A stretch of 64,000 bases of DNA, taken from assembly GCA_947577075.1 (NCBI GenBank), contig CANPTW010000002.1:94884-158883 (forward strand), in the 5' to 3' direction. The position numbers and the translations under genes are program-made. Below the pieces are notes generated by a model. That model saw nothing but the letters and a program-made list of their open reading frames with translations. It was not told where the DNA came from and ran no database searches. Positions 24,745 to 33,198 of the stretch are shown one piece after another (the stretch's first letter is position 1; the number at the start of each line of letters is the position of its first letter). Origin of the DNA: an uncultured Oscillibacter sp. (GTDB lineage Bacteria > Bacillota > Clostridia > Oscillospirales > Oscillospiraceae).

Positions 24745-25866
24745 ATGATGACCACATCTCCCACCAACAATATGGACGTGAAGCGGCGGAACCGGGTGAA
24801 CACGCTGCGCTGCATCCTCGCCAGCGACCGGGTTTCCCAGATGGAGCTGACCCAGCGGCTGGCGCTGAGCTGGCCCACCATTCTCCAGAATGTCAAGGAG
24901 CTGGCCGGGATGGGCCTGGTCCGGGAGGACGGCGTGTACGCCTCCACCGGGGGCCGGAAGGCCAGGGCCTACGCCCCTGTTCGGGATGCCCGGGCCGCCG
25001 TGGGGGTGAACCTGACCCGGGACCATGTGGACGTGGTGCTGGCGGACCTGGGGGGGAACGTCCTGGCCCGGGCCCGGGGGGCCCTTCGCTTCTCCGCGGA
25101 GGACATCTATTTTAAGTATCTGGGGGGCCTGATTCAGCGCTTCGTGGACGCGAACGGCGGGCCGGACCGGGTCCTGGGGGTGGGGCTGGCCCTCCCCGGG
25201 GCGGTGGACGAGGCGCGGGGGCTCCTCCGGGAGTCCCGGCTCCTGGGCCTTAAAAATACGAGCCTCAGCCTGTTTACCCGGCAGATTTCCTGGCCCTGCC
25301 GCTGCCTGAACGACGCCCATGCCGCCGGACTGGCGGAGGCCGCCGGCACTTCCGGGGACATGGTGTACCTGTCCCTTGGGGACACGGTGGGCGGGGCCGT
25401 CCTTCGGGAGGGGCGGCTGTGTCTGGGGGACCACCTCCGGGCGGGGGAGTTCGGGCACATGACGCTGGTTCCCGGGGGGCTCCGGTGCCGCTGCGGGAAG
25501 CTGGGGTGTCTGGACGCCTACTGCTCCGCCAGGGTGCTGTCCGACCGGGCGGACGGAAGCCTTCCCGCGTTTTTCGACGGCCTGCGCTCCGGTGACCCGG
25601 AGAAGCATGAGATCTGGCGGGAGTATTTGGAGCATCTGGCGGTGGCGGTAAACAACCTGCACGCCTGCTTTGACTGCGATGTGGTGGCGGGGGGCGACGT
25701 GGGCGCCTATCTGGAGGAGTTCGGGGAGCTGCTGCGGGCTCTGCTGGCGGAGCGGAGCAGCTTCGAGCCGGACACGGCTTATCTGAAGCCCTGCCGCCGC
25801 TCCCGGGAGGCCGCCGCCGTGGGCGCGGCCCTGACGCAGGTGGAGGATTTCTTCCGGTGCCTGTAA
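24745..25866 (+). CDS. ROK-family transcriptional regulator (NagC/XylR type)
   Basis: This 373-aa protein has an N-terminal winged helix (about residues 12-70; RVSQMELTQRLALSWPTILQNVKEL) and a C-terminal ROK domain. The ROK domain carries the zinc-site motif CRCGKLGCLDAYCS and GEFGHMTLV. The classic ATP-binding DxGxT is replaced by ADLGGN, which suits a sugar-binding repressor rather than a kinase. It may control the adjacent aldolase and isomerase genes, which are convergent with it, but no operator has been shown. Start ATG 24745; an ATG three bases later is equally possible. Confidence 0.88.
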   Translation: MMTTSPTNNMDVKRRNRVNTLRCILASDRVSQMELTQRLALSWPTILQNVKELAGMGLVREDGVYASTGGRKARAYAPVRDARAAVGVNLTRDHVDVVLADLGGNVLARARGALRFSAEDIYFKYLGGLIQRFVDANGGPDRVLGVGLALPGAVDEARGLLRESRLLGLKNTSLSLFTRQISWPCRCLNDAHAAGLAEAAGTSGDMVYLSLGDTVGGAVLREGRLCLGDHLRAGEFGHMTLVPGGLRCRCGKLGCLDAYCSARVLSDRADGSLPAFFDGLRSGDPEKHEIWREYLEHLAVAVNNLHACFDCDVVAGGDVGAYLEEFGELLRALLAERSSFEPDTAYLKPCRRSREAAAVGAALTQVEDFFRCL

Positions 25867-25885
25867 GCGTAAGAGAGATGAAACG

Positions 25886-25917
25886 AGCGGGAGGAACCCG
25901 GTAAGGGCTCCTCCCGC
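25886..25917. terminator. Hairpin between convergent genes
   Basis: GCGGGAGGA and TCCTCCCGC pair, extended by CCC/GGG, around a short loop between the ROK gene and the aldolase gene. The T-tracts are weak on both sides. Confidence 0.55.
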
Positions 25918-25956
25918 CTGTTGTTCATTTGTGCGATTCCGGCAAGGGCCGGCCCC

Positions 25957-26622
25957 TCAATATCCGGTTTTCCCCCCGCCGGGCTGGCCGTAATTCCGGA
26001 AGCGCTCCATCACGTCGGCCATGGCCTCGTCGCTGAGGATATTGGGCGTACCCACGCACAGGGCCCGGTACTGGAGCTCCGCCACGTATTCCATCCCCTG
26101 GGCCAGGCTGTAGGCCCCGGCGATGTCCGCCCCGCAGGCCACCAGGCCGTGGTTCCCCAAAAGGACGGCGTTGGCGGCCCCGGCGGTCCGGACGGCGGCC
26201 TCCGCCAGCTCCATGCTGCCGAAGGGGTAATAGGGCGCGCAGGGAACCAGGGCGGCCCCGGCGTCGGCAATGGCGTAATGGACGGCCCGGAGGGGCCGGC
26301 CCAGGACGGCGAAGGTGGTGCAGTACATGGAATGGGTGTGAACCACGGCCCGGATTTGGGGCTTGCGCTTGTAAAAAAGGGCGTGGAGGGCCCACTCGCT
26401 GGAGGGCTTCCGGCTCCCCTCCACAATGTTGGCCTCCAGGTCGGCGACCACCACGTCTTCCGGCCGGGTGCTGAAATAGTCGATGCCGGAAGGGCTGATG
26501 GCCATCCGGCCGGTTTCCGGGTCATAGATGCTGATGTTCCCGCTGGTGCCGGTGCTGAGCCGGGCGGCGCTCATCTTTTTTCCGTATTCCACCACCAGTT
26601 CCCGTTCTTCCCGCATGAGCAT
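25957..26622 (-). CDS. Class II (zinc) aldolase, fuculose-phosphate aldolase family
   Basis: This 221-aa protein is of the AraD/FucA/MtnB fold. Visible sites are the phosphate loop STGTSGNIS (about 23-31), the catalytic Glu in SSEWALH (about 73-79), zinc ligands in VVHTHSMYC (about 92-100) and a third His in LLGNHGLVACG. It lies directly downstream of an MtnA-like isomerase gene. In 5-deoxyribose / methylthioribose disposal, such an aldolase splits the ribulose 1-phosphate product into DHAP and an aldehyde. The start MLMREER follows GGAGCG. The exact substrate is inferred. Confidence 0.85.
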   Translation of the reverse strand: MLMREERELVVEYGKKMSAARLSTGTSGNISIYDPETGRMAISPSGIDYFSTRPEDVVVADLEANIVEGSRKPSSEWALHALFYKRKPQIRAVVHTHSMYCTTFAVLGRPLRAVHYAIADAGAALVPCAPYYPFGSMELAEAAVRTAGAANAVLLGNHGLVACGADIAGAYSLAQGMEYVAELQYRALCVGTPNILSDEAMADVMERFRNYGQPGGGKTGY

Positions 26623-26704
26623 AGGCAGACGCTCCTTTCCGTTTTGATCCGGTCCGGGGCTTTCCGCCGCCGGGCCGAATGGCCTTGGCCTGCTGCGCCG
26701 AACT

Positions 26705-27757
26705 TTAATAGTAAGCTTTGAAATCCGCGTCGAAATAGCGGTCCAGCAGATAGGGGACATAGACCCCCTTGTCCGTCACCACGCCGGAAATCAGGTGGGG
26801 CGGCGTCACGTCGAAGGAGGGGTAGATGGCCCGGACCTCCGGGACGGTGTTGGGGACGCCCCGGGAGACGAGGACCGGCCCGGGGTCCCGCTGCTCGATG
26901 ACGATGTCCTTTACAGACGCTTTGTCCCGGTCGGGAATGCCGGTGACGTAGTAGGGGACAGCGAAGTATTTGGCCAGGATGGCCATTTGAAAGGTGCCGA
27001 TTTTATTGGCAATGTGGCCGTCCCGGGCAATGGTGTCGGCGGCGGAGGTGAAGAGGTCGATGTGCTCCCGCTCCATGGAATAGGCCGCCATATTGTCCGT
27101 GATGACCGTGGTGTCGAAGCCCGCCTGGGCAAAGCAGCTGGCGGTGAGCCGGGCCCCCTGAAGGAAGGGCCGGGTCTCGGCGCAGAAGACGCGGAAGGGC
27201 TTGTTTTCCCGGGCGGCGGCCTGGATGAGCGTTCCGATGATGGTTTCGCCGTAGCACTGGGTGAGGATGACGCCGTTCCGGGGGATCAGGCTCAGGAGAT
27301 GCTCCCCCACGGTCCGCATGGTTCCGTAGCGGCGCTGGAGGGACTCCACCGTCTGATCCACAATGGCGGCGACAGGGTCCCCGCCGGCGTCCAGGGCTGC
27401 CTCCGCCGCCGCGGCGCAGCGCTCCGTAATCTGGCCGTAGCGGTTGGCGGTGGTGGGCCGGGCGTGGGCCAGATCATGGGCGGCCCGGCGCAGAAAGGCC
27501 GTCTGTTCGGCCCGGGGCCTGTCCCGCACCTGGTGGGCCGCCAGCGCCATGCCCATGCCCACGGCGGTGTAGGGCCCGGCGCTTTGGGTCACCATATCCG
27601 CGATGGCCCGGACCACCTGCTGGTAAGTCTCGCAGACCTCGAAGCGGACCTGGGCGGGATAGACCCGGCGGTCCAGGATGCGGACTTTGCCATCTTCGTA
27701 CCAGGCTACGTTCTCGTACCGCAGGAGAAAGGGCATCCCCTGGTCCATGCGTTCCAT
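26705..27757 (-). CDS. mtnA: MtnA-like aldose-1-phosphate isomerase (eIF2B-alpha/MtnA family)
   Basis: This 350-aa protein of the eIF2B-like isomerase family converts 5-substituted ribose 1-phosphates to ribulose 1-phosphates. The catalytic Cys lies in ILTQCYGETIIGT (about 156-168), the substrate loop in CAETRPFLQGARLTA, and the catalytic Asp in VITDNMAAYS. The ATG at 27757 follows AAAGGAGG. No later methionine-salvage genes (mtnW/X/D) are nearby. With the class II aldolase this fits disposal of methylthioribose or 5-deoxyribose from SAM by-products. Symbol by homology; the substrate could be the deoxy form. Confidence 0.85.
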   Translation of the reverse strand: MERMDQGMPFLLRYENVAWYEDGKVRILDRRVYPAQVRFEVCETYQQVVRAIADMVTQSAGPYTAVGMGMALAAHQVRDRPRAEQTAFLRRAAHDLAHARPTTANRYGQITERCAAAAEAALDAGGDPVAAIVDQTVESLQRRYGTMRTVGEHLLSLIPRNGVILTQCYGETIIGTLIQAAARENKPFRVFCAETRPFLQGARLTASCFAQAGFDTTVITDNMAAYSMEREHIDLFTSAADTIARDGHIANKIGTFQMAILAKYFAVPYYVTGIPDRDKASVKDIVIEQRDPGPVLVSRGVPNTVPEVRAIYPSFDVTPPHLISGVVTDKGVYVPYLLDRYFDADFKAYY

Positions 27758-27948
27758 AGGCGGTTCCTCCTTTATGACGGGCCTGGGCGCGTTCCGGTAT
27801 GCGCGCCCCGGCTTTTCCATCATTATAGTACAGCCGGAGGAAAAAGAAAAGGGGGATTGTTCCGCCGTGCCGCCGCTGCGGCCGGAGCCGGGGAAAGGGA
27901 CCCTGGGCGGGGGCGTTCCGCCGTCGTTTGGAGAGGAGCCCCGCGGCG

Positions 27949-28542
27949 TCAGTGGGGCAGGACCAGGCTGACGCCGCACAGAGCCAGGGCGGCGGCGCAG
28001 CCGTAGTCCACGGCTTTGCGGTGGTTGGCGAAGAGCTTTTGCAGCGCCGCCCCGGCGAAGAGCCAGACCAGGTTTGCCAGCGGGCCGGTGAAGGGCAGAA
28101 ACAGCCCCGCCGCCAGCAGAGCCCAGAAGGACCGGGTGTAGGGCAGAATGTAGGAGGCCAGAGCCATCAGGCAGAAGATCATGACCTTCACGTTGGTCAG
28201 CTGCACCAGAAGCCCGGTCCAGAAGCCGGGGGCGTCCGGGGCGCTTCCCTCCGGCCCGGAGGAGGAGCGGAGGGTGTGGAACGCCATCCAGAAGAGATAG
28301 CCCGCTCCCACCCAGGAGAGGAAGCCCACATAGCGGTCCAGCACCGCCCCCAGGAAGTAGGTGGCCAGCACCGCCCCCATGGACACCAGAAAGAAGCCGG
28401 TGAACAGCCCCCGCCACTGGCGCAGGGCGGGGCCCCTTCCGTACCGCAGGGCGGTGGACAGCGAGCAGAGGTTGGCAGGGCCGGGGGTAATGGCGCCCAC
28501 GTAACAGTAGAGCAGGAAGGAGGGAAGAAGAGATAGGGGCAT
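27949..28542 (-). CDS. LysE/RhtB family exporter
   Basis: This 197-aa protein has about six transmembrane helices and the family motif GAITPGPANLCSLS near the N-terminus (about residues 18-31). Members export amino acids or related small molecules. The start MPLSLLPS (28542) keeps the N-terminus inside the first helix, and an ATG 33 bases upstream is an alternative. It is divergent from a LysR-type regulator, a common pairing in which the regulator controls the exporter. Confidence 0.85.
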   Translation of the reverse strand: MPLSLLPSFLLYCYVGAITPGPANLCSLSTALRYGRGPALRQWRGLFTGFFLVSMGAVLATYFLGAVLDRYVGFLSWVGAGYLFWMAFHTLRSSSGPEGSAPDAPGFWTGLLVQLTNVKVMIFCLMALASYILPYTRSFWALLAAGLFLPFTGPLANLVWLFAGAALQKLFANHRKAVDYGCAAALALCGVSLVLPH

Positions 28543-28761
28543 GACAGGCACCGTCCTTTGTTTGGGAATCTGCATTCACAGCCGCCGGGCGCTGCCTGGG
28601 CGGTCTTTTTCCCGCCGTATCCGCGTCGCCTTTCCCTGCAATCCGGCGGGATCGCCGCGGAAAAGACCCCTGCCCGCCGGGAAAAGTCCCCGCCGGTCCG
28701 GCATCCCCCGGTTCTGAATACAGGTTCTGAGATGGCCCCATCATAACAGAAAGAATTCCAT

Positions 28762-28790
28762 TTGAAAAGCGAAAGTTTTTGAAGTATACT
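28762..28790 (+). promoter_or_regulatory. Promoter of the LysR gene
   Basis: TTGAAA (28762-28767) and TATACT (28785-28790), 17 bases apart, in the space between the divergent exporter and regulator genes. Confidence 0.75.
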
Positions 28791-28823
28791 ATTAGAAAAA
28801 TAAAAGGGTAAGGGGGAAGCGCT

Positions 28824-29702
28824 ATGGAACTGAAAAATCTCCGCACCTTTCAGACGGTGGTGGACCAGGGGAGCTATCAAAGGGCGGCGGAGCGGCTGGG
28901 GTACACCCAGTCCACCATCACCGTGCAGATGCAGCAGCTGGAAGAGGAGCTGGGGGTTCCCCTGTTCGAACGGGTGGGCCGGCGCATGGTGCTGACGGAG
29001 GCGGGCGCCCGGGTCTTGCCCCAGGCCAGGGAGCTCCTGGCGGCGGCGGACCGTCTGCTGGAGTGCGGAAGGACGGGCCGGGTTCCGGCGGGGACCCTCC
29101 GGGTGGACCTGGCGGAGACGCTGCTGTGCTACCGGATGCAGCCGGTGATCCGGGCCTTTCGGGAACGGGCCCCCCAGGTGCGGCTGGTAATCCGGGACTG
29201 CAACTGCATGCGCATTCCCATCAACGTGCGCACCGGGGACTGCGACCTGGGAGTGGGCTACGACATGGACTGGAACCGGGAGGCGCTGGAGGTGGAGTCC
29301 ATGGGGAGCTATGAGATCGTGCTTCTGGCCTCCCCGGATTTTGCGGAGCCGGACTTTACCACGCCGGGCCGGCGGAAGGCGGCCTCCCTGGTCACCGACG
29401 AGCCGGACAGCATTTTCCGCCGCCGCTTGGAGGCCTACCTCCGGCAGCGGGAAATTGAACTGGACGTGACGCTGGAGCTGTGGAGCATCGAGACGATCAA
29501 GCGCTGCGTGATGAGCAATCTGGGCTTTACCTACCTGCCCCGCTTTGTGGCGGAGGAGGAGCTGGCGGACGGGCGGCTGGTGGAGCTGAAGGCCCCCATC
29601 TCCGGCGTTCCCGCCCCGGCGCTGTGCGCCTGGAGGAAGGGCCGGTGGGTCACCCCGGCCATGGAGCTGTTCCTGGAGCTGCTGCGAAAGGAGCTGAACT
29701 AG
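28824..29702 (+). CDS. LysR-type transcriptional regulator
   Basis: This 292-aa protein has the N-terminal winged helix-turn-helix (about residues 1-60; SYQRAAERLGYTQSTITVQMQ) and a type 2 periplasmic-binding-like effector domain. The effector domain is marked by GTLRVDLAET and GDCDLGVGYD. It is divergent from a LysE-type exporter gene about 280 bases away and probably regulates it in response to the exported solute. Its stop codon overlaps the first base of a repeat element. Confidence 0.93.
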   Translation: MELKNLRTFQTVVDQGSYQRAAERLGYTQSTITVQMQQLEEELGVPLFERVGRRMVLTEAGARVLPQARELLAAADRLLECGRTGRVPAGTLRVDLAETLLCYRMQPVIRAFRERAPQVRLVIRDCNCMRIPINVRTGDCDLGVGYDMDWNREALEVESMGSYEIVLLASPDFAEPDFTTPGRRKAASLVTDEPDSIFRRRLEAYLRQREIELDVTLELWSIETIKRCVMSNLGFTYLPRFVAEEELADGRLVELKAPISGVPAPALCAWRKGRWVTPAMELFLELLRKELN

Positions 29703-29859
29703 GGCCTGTTTACATAAGTCCAAACGCACGTCTTTCCGGCAAATTTTGTGGTCTGCGGCGTTAAAAATTTTTTGCTGGGCGTCAGCCCGCCCGCAAATGT
29801 TTGCCTTGCATCCGGCAAAAATTTCCTCGGAAATCCGCACATTTGGTTTATGTGAACCG
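29701..29859. repeat. 159-bp intergenic repeat, group R5, copy 1
   Basis: It begins AGGGCCTGTTTACATAAG at the LysR stop codon, and the other end reads GGTTTATGTGAACC, an imperfect inverted repeat of the first. The centre holds GGGCGTCAGCCCGCCCGC and TGCCTTGC, resembling the core of group R3. Shorter copies lie at 32160-32238 and 58751-58838, all sharing AGGGCCTGTT and a CCAAACG...TCTTTCCGGC block. Confidence 0.8.
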
Positions 29860-29882
29860 ATTCTGGGATTTAAAACCGTGAA

Positions 29883-29948
29883 AGCGCCGGGGAGGGTCTT
29901 TGAAGGCTCGCCCCGGCGCTGCTTTGCCCCTTTTCAGGGGGCGTTTTT
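29883..29948 (+). terminator. Terminator after the LysR gene and repeat
   Basis: AGCGCCGGGG/CCCCGGCGCT (10-bp stem, 29883-29892 / 29911-29920) is followed by a second stem GCCCC/GGGGC and then seven T (to 29950). The second stem is the better terminator. Confidence 0.7.
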
Positions 29949-30000
29949 TTATGCGCCCCGCTCCATGATCCCGCCCCTTCCTCCGGGAAAGCGCCGCCTC

Positions 30001-30279
30001 TTACCGCCTCCGCTTCCGCTCCGGGTGGGGGTCCCTCCGCTGGAAGGGCTTGTCGATTAAGATGATGTCGTCCCCGATGCGCTGGATGCAGTCCCAGGGG
30101 ATATAATATTCCTCCCCCCGGCCGAAGAGGCCGAAAAACCGGGCCGGACCGTAGACCACGATGGCCGCCGCCTGTCCCTCCGGGACCTTGAGGTCCAGAT
30201 CCGCGACCAGTCCCAGGCGGGCGCCGTCGTTGATATTGATGACCTCCTTCCGCCGGAGATCCCGAAACCGCAGCTGCAT
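30001..30279 (-). CDS. YlmC/YmxH family PRC-barrel protein
   Basis: This 92-aa PRC-barrel-like protein has RFRDLRRKEVININDGARLG near the start and ends in a basic tail. This matches the YlmC/YmxH sporulation-associated family that neighbours sigG in Bacillus and Clostridia. It is divergent from sigG here. The ATG at 30279 is preferred over a GTG three codons earlier that sits on the ribosome site. Its role in sporulation is known only loosely. Confidence 0.85.
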   Translation of the reverse strand: MQLRFRDLRRKEVININDGARLGLVADLDLKVPEGQAAAIVVYGPARFFGLFGRGEEYYIPWDCIQRIGDDIILIDKPFQRRDPHPERKRRR

Positions 30280-30459
30280 CGCCGTCACTCCCTTCCTGAG
30301 AAGAGGCTATGCGCTTCCCGGACTGTCCTATTCCGGTCAGAGGATTTGACAAAAGGTCCCAGTATAGGAAAAAACGCCTCCGGAGATACTGACTTTGCGG
30401 CGCTGAGAGGGGGAGGACCCCGCCGCCGCGCGGTCACTACACACAAGGGGGCGGCTTTC

Positions 30460-31230
30460 ATGCAGGGAAAAGTTGAGATTGCGGGAGTCAATACCGCCAA
30501 GCTGAAAGTTCTGAAAAACGAGGAGACCATGGCCCTTCTCCGACGGACCAAGGAGGGGGACCAGGAGGCCCGCCGCCAGCTGATCGAGGGGAACCTGCGG
30601 CTGGTGCTGTCGGTGATTCAGCGCTTCTCCAACCGGGGAGAAAACGTGGACGACCTGTTCCAGGTGGGCTGCGTGGGGCTCATCAAGGCCATTGACAACT
30701 TTGACATCAGCCAGCCGGTGAAGTTTTCCACCTACGGCGTGCCCATGATCATCGGCGAGATCCGCCGCTACCTCCGGGACAACAGCGCCATCCGGGTGTC
30801 CCGCTCCATGCGGGACACGGCCTACCGCGTCCTTCAGGTCCGGGAGAGGCTGATTTCCGAGACGCAGCGGGAACCCACGGTGGAGCAGATCGCCAAGGAG
30901 CTGGACATCCCCCGGGAGGACGTGGTCTTCGCCATGGACGCCATTGTGGACCCGGTGTCCCTCTATGAGCCGGTGTACTCCGACGGCGGGGACGCCCTCT
31001 GCGTCATGGACCAGGTCCGGGACACCCAGAACACCGACGAGCACTGGACGGACCGCATCGCACTGAAGGACGCGCTGAAGCGCCTGGACGACCGGGAGCG
31101 GCGCATTTTGTCCCTCCGCTTTTACGAGGGGAAAACCCAGATGGAGGTTTCCGCCGAGGTGGGCATCTCCCAGGCCCAGGTTTCCCGGCTGGAGAAGGGC
31201 GCCATCAACACCATCAAGAAAAACATCTAG
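30460..31230 (+). CDS. sigG: Forespore-specific sigma factor G
   Basis: This 256-aa sigma-70 family protein begins MQGKVEIAGVNTAKLKVLKN, the sigma G N-terminus. Regions 2 (NLRLVLSVIQRF, then FSTYGVPMIIGEIRRYLRD), 3 and 4 (EVSAEVGISQAQVSRLEKGA) are complete. It directs late forespore gene expression during sporulation. The ATG at 30460 is preceded by AAGGGGG. The neighbouring ylmC supports the call. A hairpin terminator follows. Confidence 0.97.
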   Translation: MQGKVEIAGVNTAKLKVLKNEETMALLRRTKEGDQEARRQLIEGNLRLVLSVIQRFSNRGENVDDLFQVGCVGLIKAIDNFDISQPVKFSTYGVPMIIGEIRRYLRDNSAIRVSRSMRDTAYRVLQVRERLISETQREPTVEQIAKELDIPREDVVFAMDAIVDPVSLYEPVYSDGGDALCVMDQVRDTQNTDEHWTDRIALKDALKRLDDRERRILSLRFYEGKTQMEVSAEVGISQAQVSRLEKGAINTIKKNI

Positions 31231-31234
31231 CCGC

Positions 31235-31276
31235 AAACCCTCCGACGGGCGCTCTGCCGCCTGCCGGAGGGTTTTG
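31235..31276 (+). terminator. Terminator after sigG
   Basis: AACCCTCCG (31236-31244) pairs with CGGAGGGTT (31265-31273), followed by TTG, right after the sigG stop. Confidence 0.75.
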
Positions 31277-31421
31277 TCCGCCGGGAGTTCCGCGGGGCCT
31301 CGGGGCCGGCGCAAAACGGCCCGGAGGCCCCGCTTTCAAAGCCCGGCCCTTTGGAGGCGGGGGGGGGGGAGGCCCGGCGGGGGAACCGGTTCCCCGGTTT
31401 TCCGGTGCGGGGCTTTTTCCC

Positions 31422-31450
31422 TTGTATTCCGTTCCGGATAATGGTATAAT
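31422..31450 (+). promoter_or_regulatory. Promoter of the M50 protease gene
   Basis: TTGTAT (31422-31427) and TATAAT (31445-31450), 17 bases apart, 32 bases before the ATG. Confidence 0.8.
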
Positions 31451-31481
31451 GCAGAAAACAGCGCGCCGAAAGGGGAGAGCC

Positions 31482-32153
31482 ATGGATTACGGGCTGCAGG
31501 ATCTGATTCGCTCCATTGATCTGGAGCTTTTAAAAAGCACCCTCCTCCGCCTTGCCGCCGTTCTCCTCTGCCTGACGGTTCACGAAAGCTGCCACGGCCT
31601 GGCGGCGTATGCCCTGGGGGACCCCACCGCCCGGGACCGCCGCCGGCTGAGCCTGAATCCCCTGCGGCACATCGACTGGCTGGGGCTGGCCATGATGCTG
31701 TTCGTGGGCTTCGGCTGGGCAAAGCCCGTGCCGGTGGACCCCCGGCACTTCAAAAGGCCCAAATGGGGCATGGCCCTCACCGCCCTGGCGGGTCCGGCGT
31801 CCAACCTGCTGCTGGCCCTTCTGGCAATGCTCCTCAGCCGGGAGCTTTACCTCCGCCTGCCCGGCAGCCCGGCCGGAGCCTGGATATTTTCGTTTCTGCT
31901 GTACACGCTGGCCCCGCTTTCCGTCGGCCTGGGGGTGTTCAACCTCCTGCCGGTTCCGCCCCTGGACGGGGCCAAGGTCCTGGGGGCCTTCCTGCCGGAC
32001 CGGGCTTACTTCGGCCTGATGCGCTATGAGCGGTACGGGATGCTCTTCCTGCTGGCCCTGAGCTGGTTCGGCGTCACCGGGACCGTCATCAGCGGGACCA
32101 TTGCCCGGGTGTACGGGGGGCTCTTCGGCGCCGTCTTTCAGGGCGTGGGGTAG
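31482..32153 (+). CDS. Site-2 protease family (M50) intramembrane metalloprotease
   Basis: This 223-aa protein has four to five transmembrane helices. The zinc site HESCHG (HExxH, about residues 34-39) lies in the first helix, and the third ligand motif NLLPVPPLDGAKV (NPxPxxDG type, about 155-167) lies in a later helix. There is no PDZ or CBS domain, so it belongs to the small YwhC/Rip-like group rather than RseP. Substrate unknown. The ATG at 31482 has AGGGGAGAG upstream. Confidence 0.9.
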   Translation: MDYGLQDLIRSIDLELLKSTLLRLAAVLLCLTVHESCHGLAAYALGDPTARDRRRLSLNPLRHIDWLGLAMMLFVGFGWAKPVPVDPRHFKRPKWGMALTALAGPASNLLLALLAMLLSRELYLRLPGSPAGAWIFSFLLYTLAPLSVGLGVFNLLPVPPLDGAKVLGAFLPDRAYFGLMRYERYGMLFLLALSWFGVTGTVISGTIARVYGGLFGAVFQGVG

Positions 32154-32159
32154 CGGGCG

Positions 32160-32238
32160 CCGTTTCCCGAATGCTTTGCCACGCATCCGGCGAAATCTGC
32201 CGGAAAGACGTGCGTTTGGGCTGATGTGAACAGGCCCT
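32160..32238 (-). repeat. Intergenic repeat, group R5, copy 2
   Basis: Read on the minus strand it begins AGGGCCTGTTCACATCAG, followed by CCCAAACGCACGTCTTTCCG, nearly identical to copy 1 at 29701. It starts within ten bases of the M50 protease stop and is shortened compared with copy 1. Confidence 0.75.
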
Positions 32239-32369
32239 GTGGGAACGGACCCCGGGGGCGGACGTTCGGCGCTGATCCCGCGGCCGGCGGGCCGTGTGGG
32301 AAACATTCCGGCGGCGCGTTTTCGGGCCGCGTCAAATCCGCCCGGCTTCCGGCGCGGTAGGAGGTTTTT

Positions 32370-33164
32370 TTGGAAAGTCCCGTATTCAAGCTGGAAAAGG
32401 TGGTCCACTCCCGGTCCGAGGAACTGCAGGATTTCGAGGGACCCCTGGACCTGATTTTGTTTCTTCTGAGCAAGAACAAGATGGAGATTCAGGACATCTC
32501 CATCTCCCTGATCTGCGACCAGTACCTGAGCTGGCTGGACCGGAGGAAGGAGCTGGACCTGGAGGTGGCCAGCGAGTTTGCCGCCATGGCCTCCCACCTG
32601 GTCTATCTCAAGACGCGGATGCTCCTCTCCATTGAGGACGAGGAGGCCAAAAGCGAGATGGAGGCCCTGATCCAATCCCTGGAGGAGCGCCGCCGGGGGG
32701 AGAGCTATGCCTATGTCAGGACCATGGCGGAAAGGCTGGCGCCCCTGGGGGAATTCGGCCGGAACGTCTGCGTCCGGGGGCCGGAGCCTCTGGAGCCCGG
32801 GGAGATTCTCTATGACCACCGGCCCCGGGATCTGCTCCGGGCCATGCGGGAGCTCCAGGCGAGGGCGGAGCGGAAGCTGCCGCCCCCGAGGGCGGCCTTT
32901 CAGGAGATCGCCCGGCACGAGCCCTACCCCGTGGAGCGGAAGGCGCTGGACATCCTGCGGCGCTTGAGGGAGCAGGGGGTTACCCGCTTTCTCCAGCTCT
33001 TTCGGGGCAGCCGGAGCCGCAGCGAAATTGTGGCGACCTTCCTGGCGGTGCTGGAGCTGTGCCGGTCCCATGTGCTGCAGCTGACCGGTTCGGAGTCCGA
33101 GTGCACCGTCCGCCAGGTGGGGGAGCCGCCGGAGCACCTCGCCGCCCAGGCGGAGGAGCGCTGA
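32370..33164 (+). CDS. scpA: Segregation and condensation protein A
   Basis: This 264-aa kleisin bridges SMC and ScpB in the chromosome condensin. The N-terminal SMC-binding domain has EGPLDLILFLLSKNKMEIQDI (first 20 shown within about 23-43), followed by MASHLVYLKTRMLL. A C-terminal winged helix follows (RFLQLFRGSRSRSEIVATFLAVLEL region). It starts at TTG 32370, six bases after AGGAGG. scpB follows 34 bases later. Confidence 0.95.
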   Translation: MESPVFKLEKVVHSRSEELQDFEGPLDLILFLLSKNKMEIQDISISLICDQYLSWLDRRKELDLEVASEFAAMASHLVYLKTRMLLSIEDEEAKSEMEALIQSLEERRRGESYAYVRTMAERLAPLGEFGRNVCVRGPEPLEPGEILYDHRPRDLLRAMRELQARAERKLPPPRAAFQEIARHEPYPVERKALDILRRLREQGVTRFLQLFRGSRSRSEIVATFLAVLELCRSHVLQLTGSESECTVRQVGEPPEHLAAQAEER

Positions 33165-33198
33165 GACGGCGAACAAACAGACTCGGAGGAGGACCCCT

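Noticed and set aside
28197..29840. Long minus-strand frame across the exporter, spacer and LysR gene
   Set aside because: It runs antisense through the LysR gene and joins parts in the wrong frame of the exporter.
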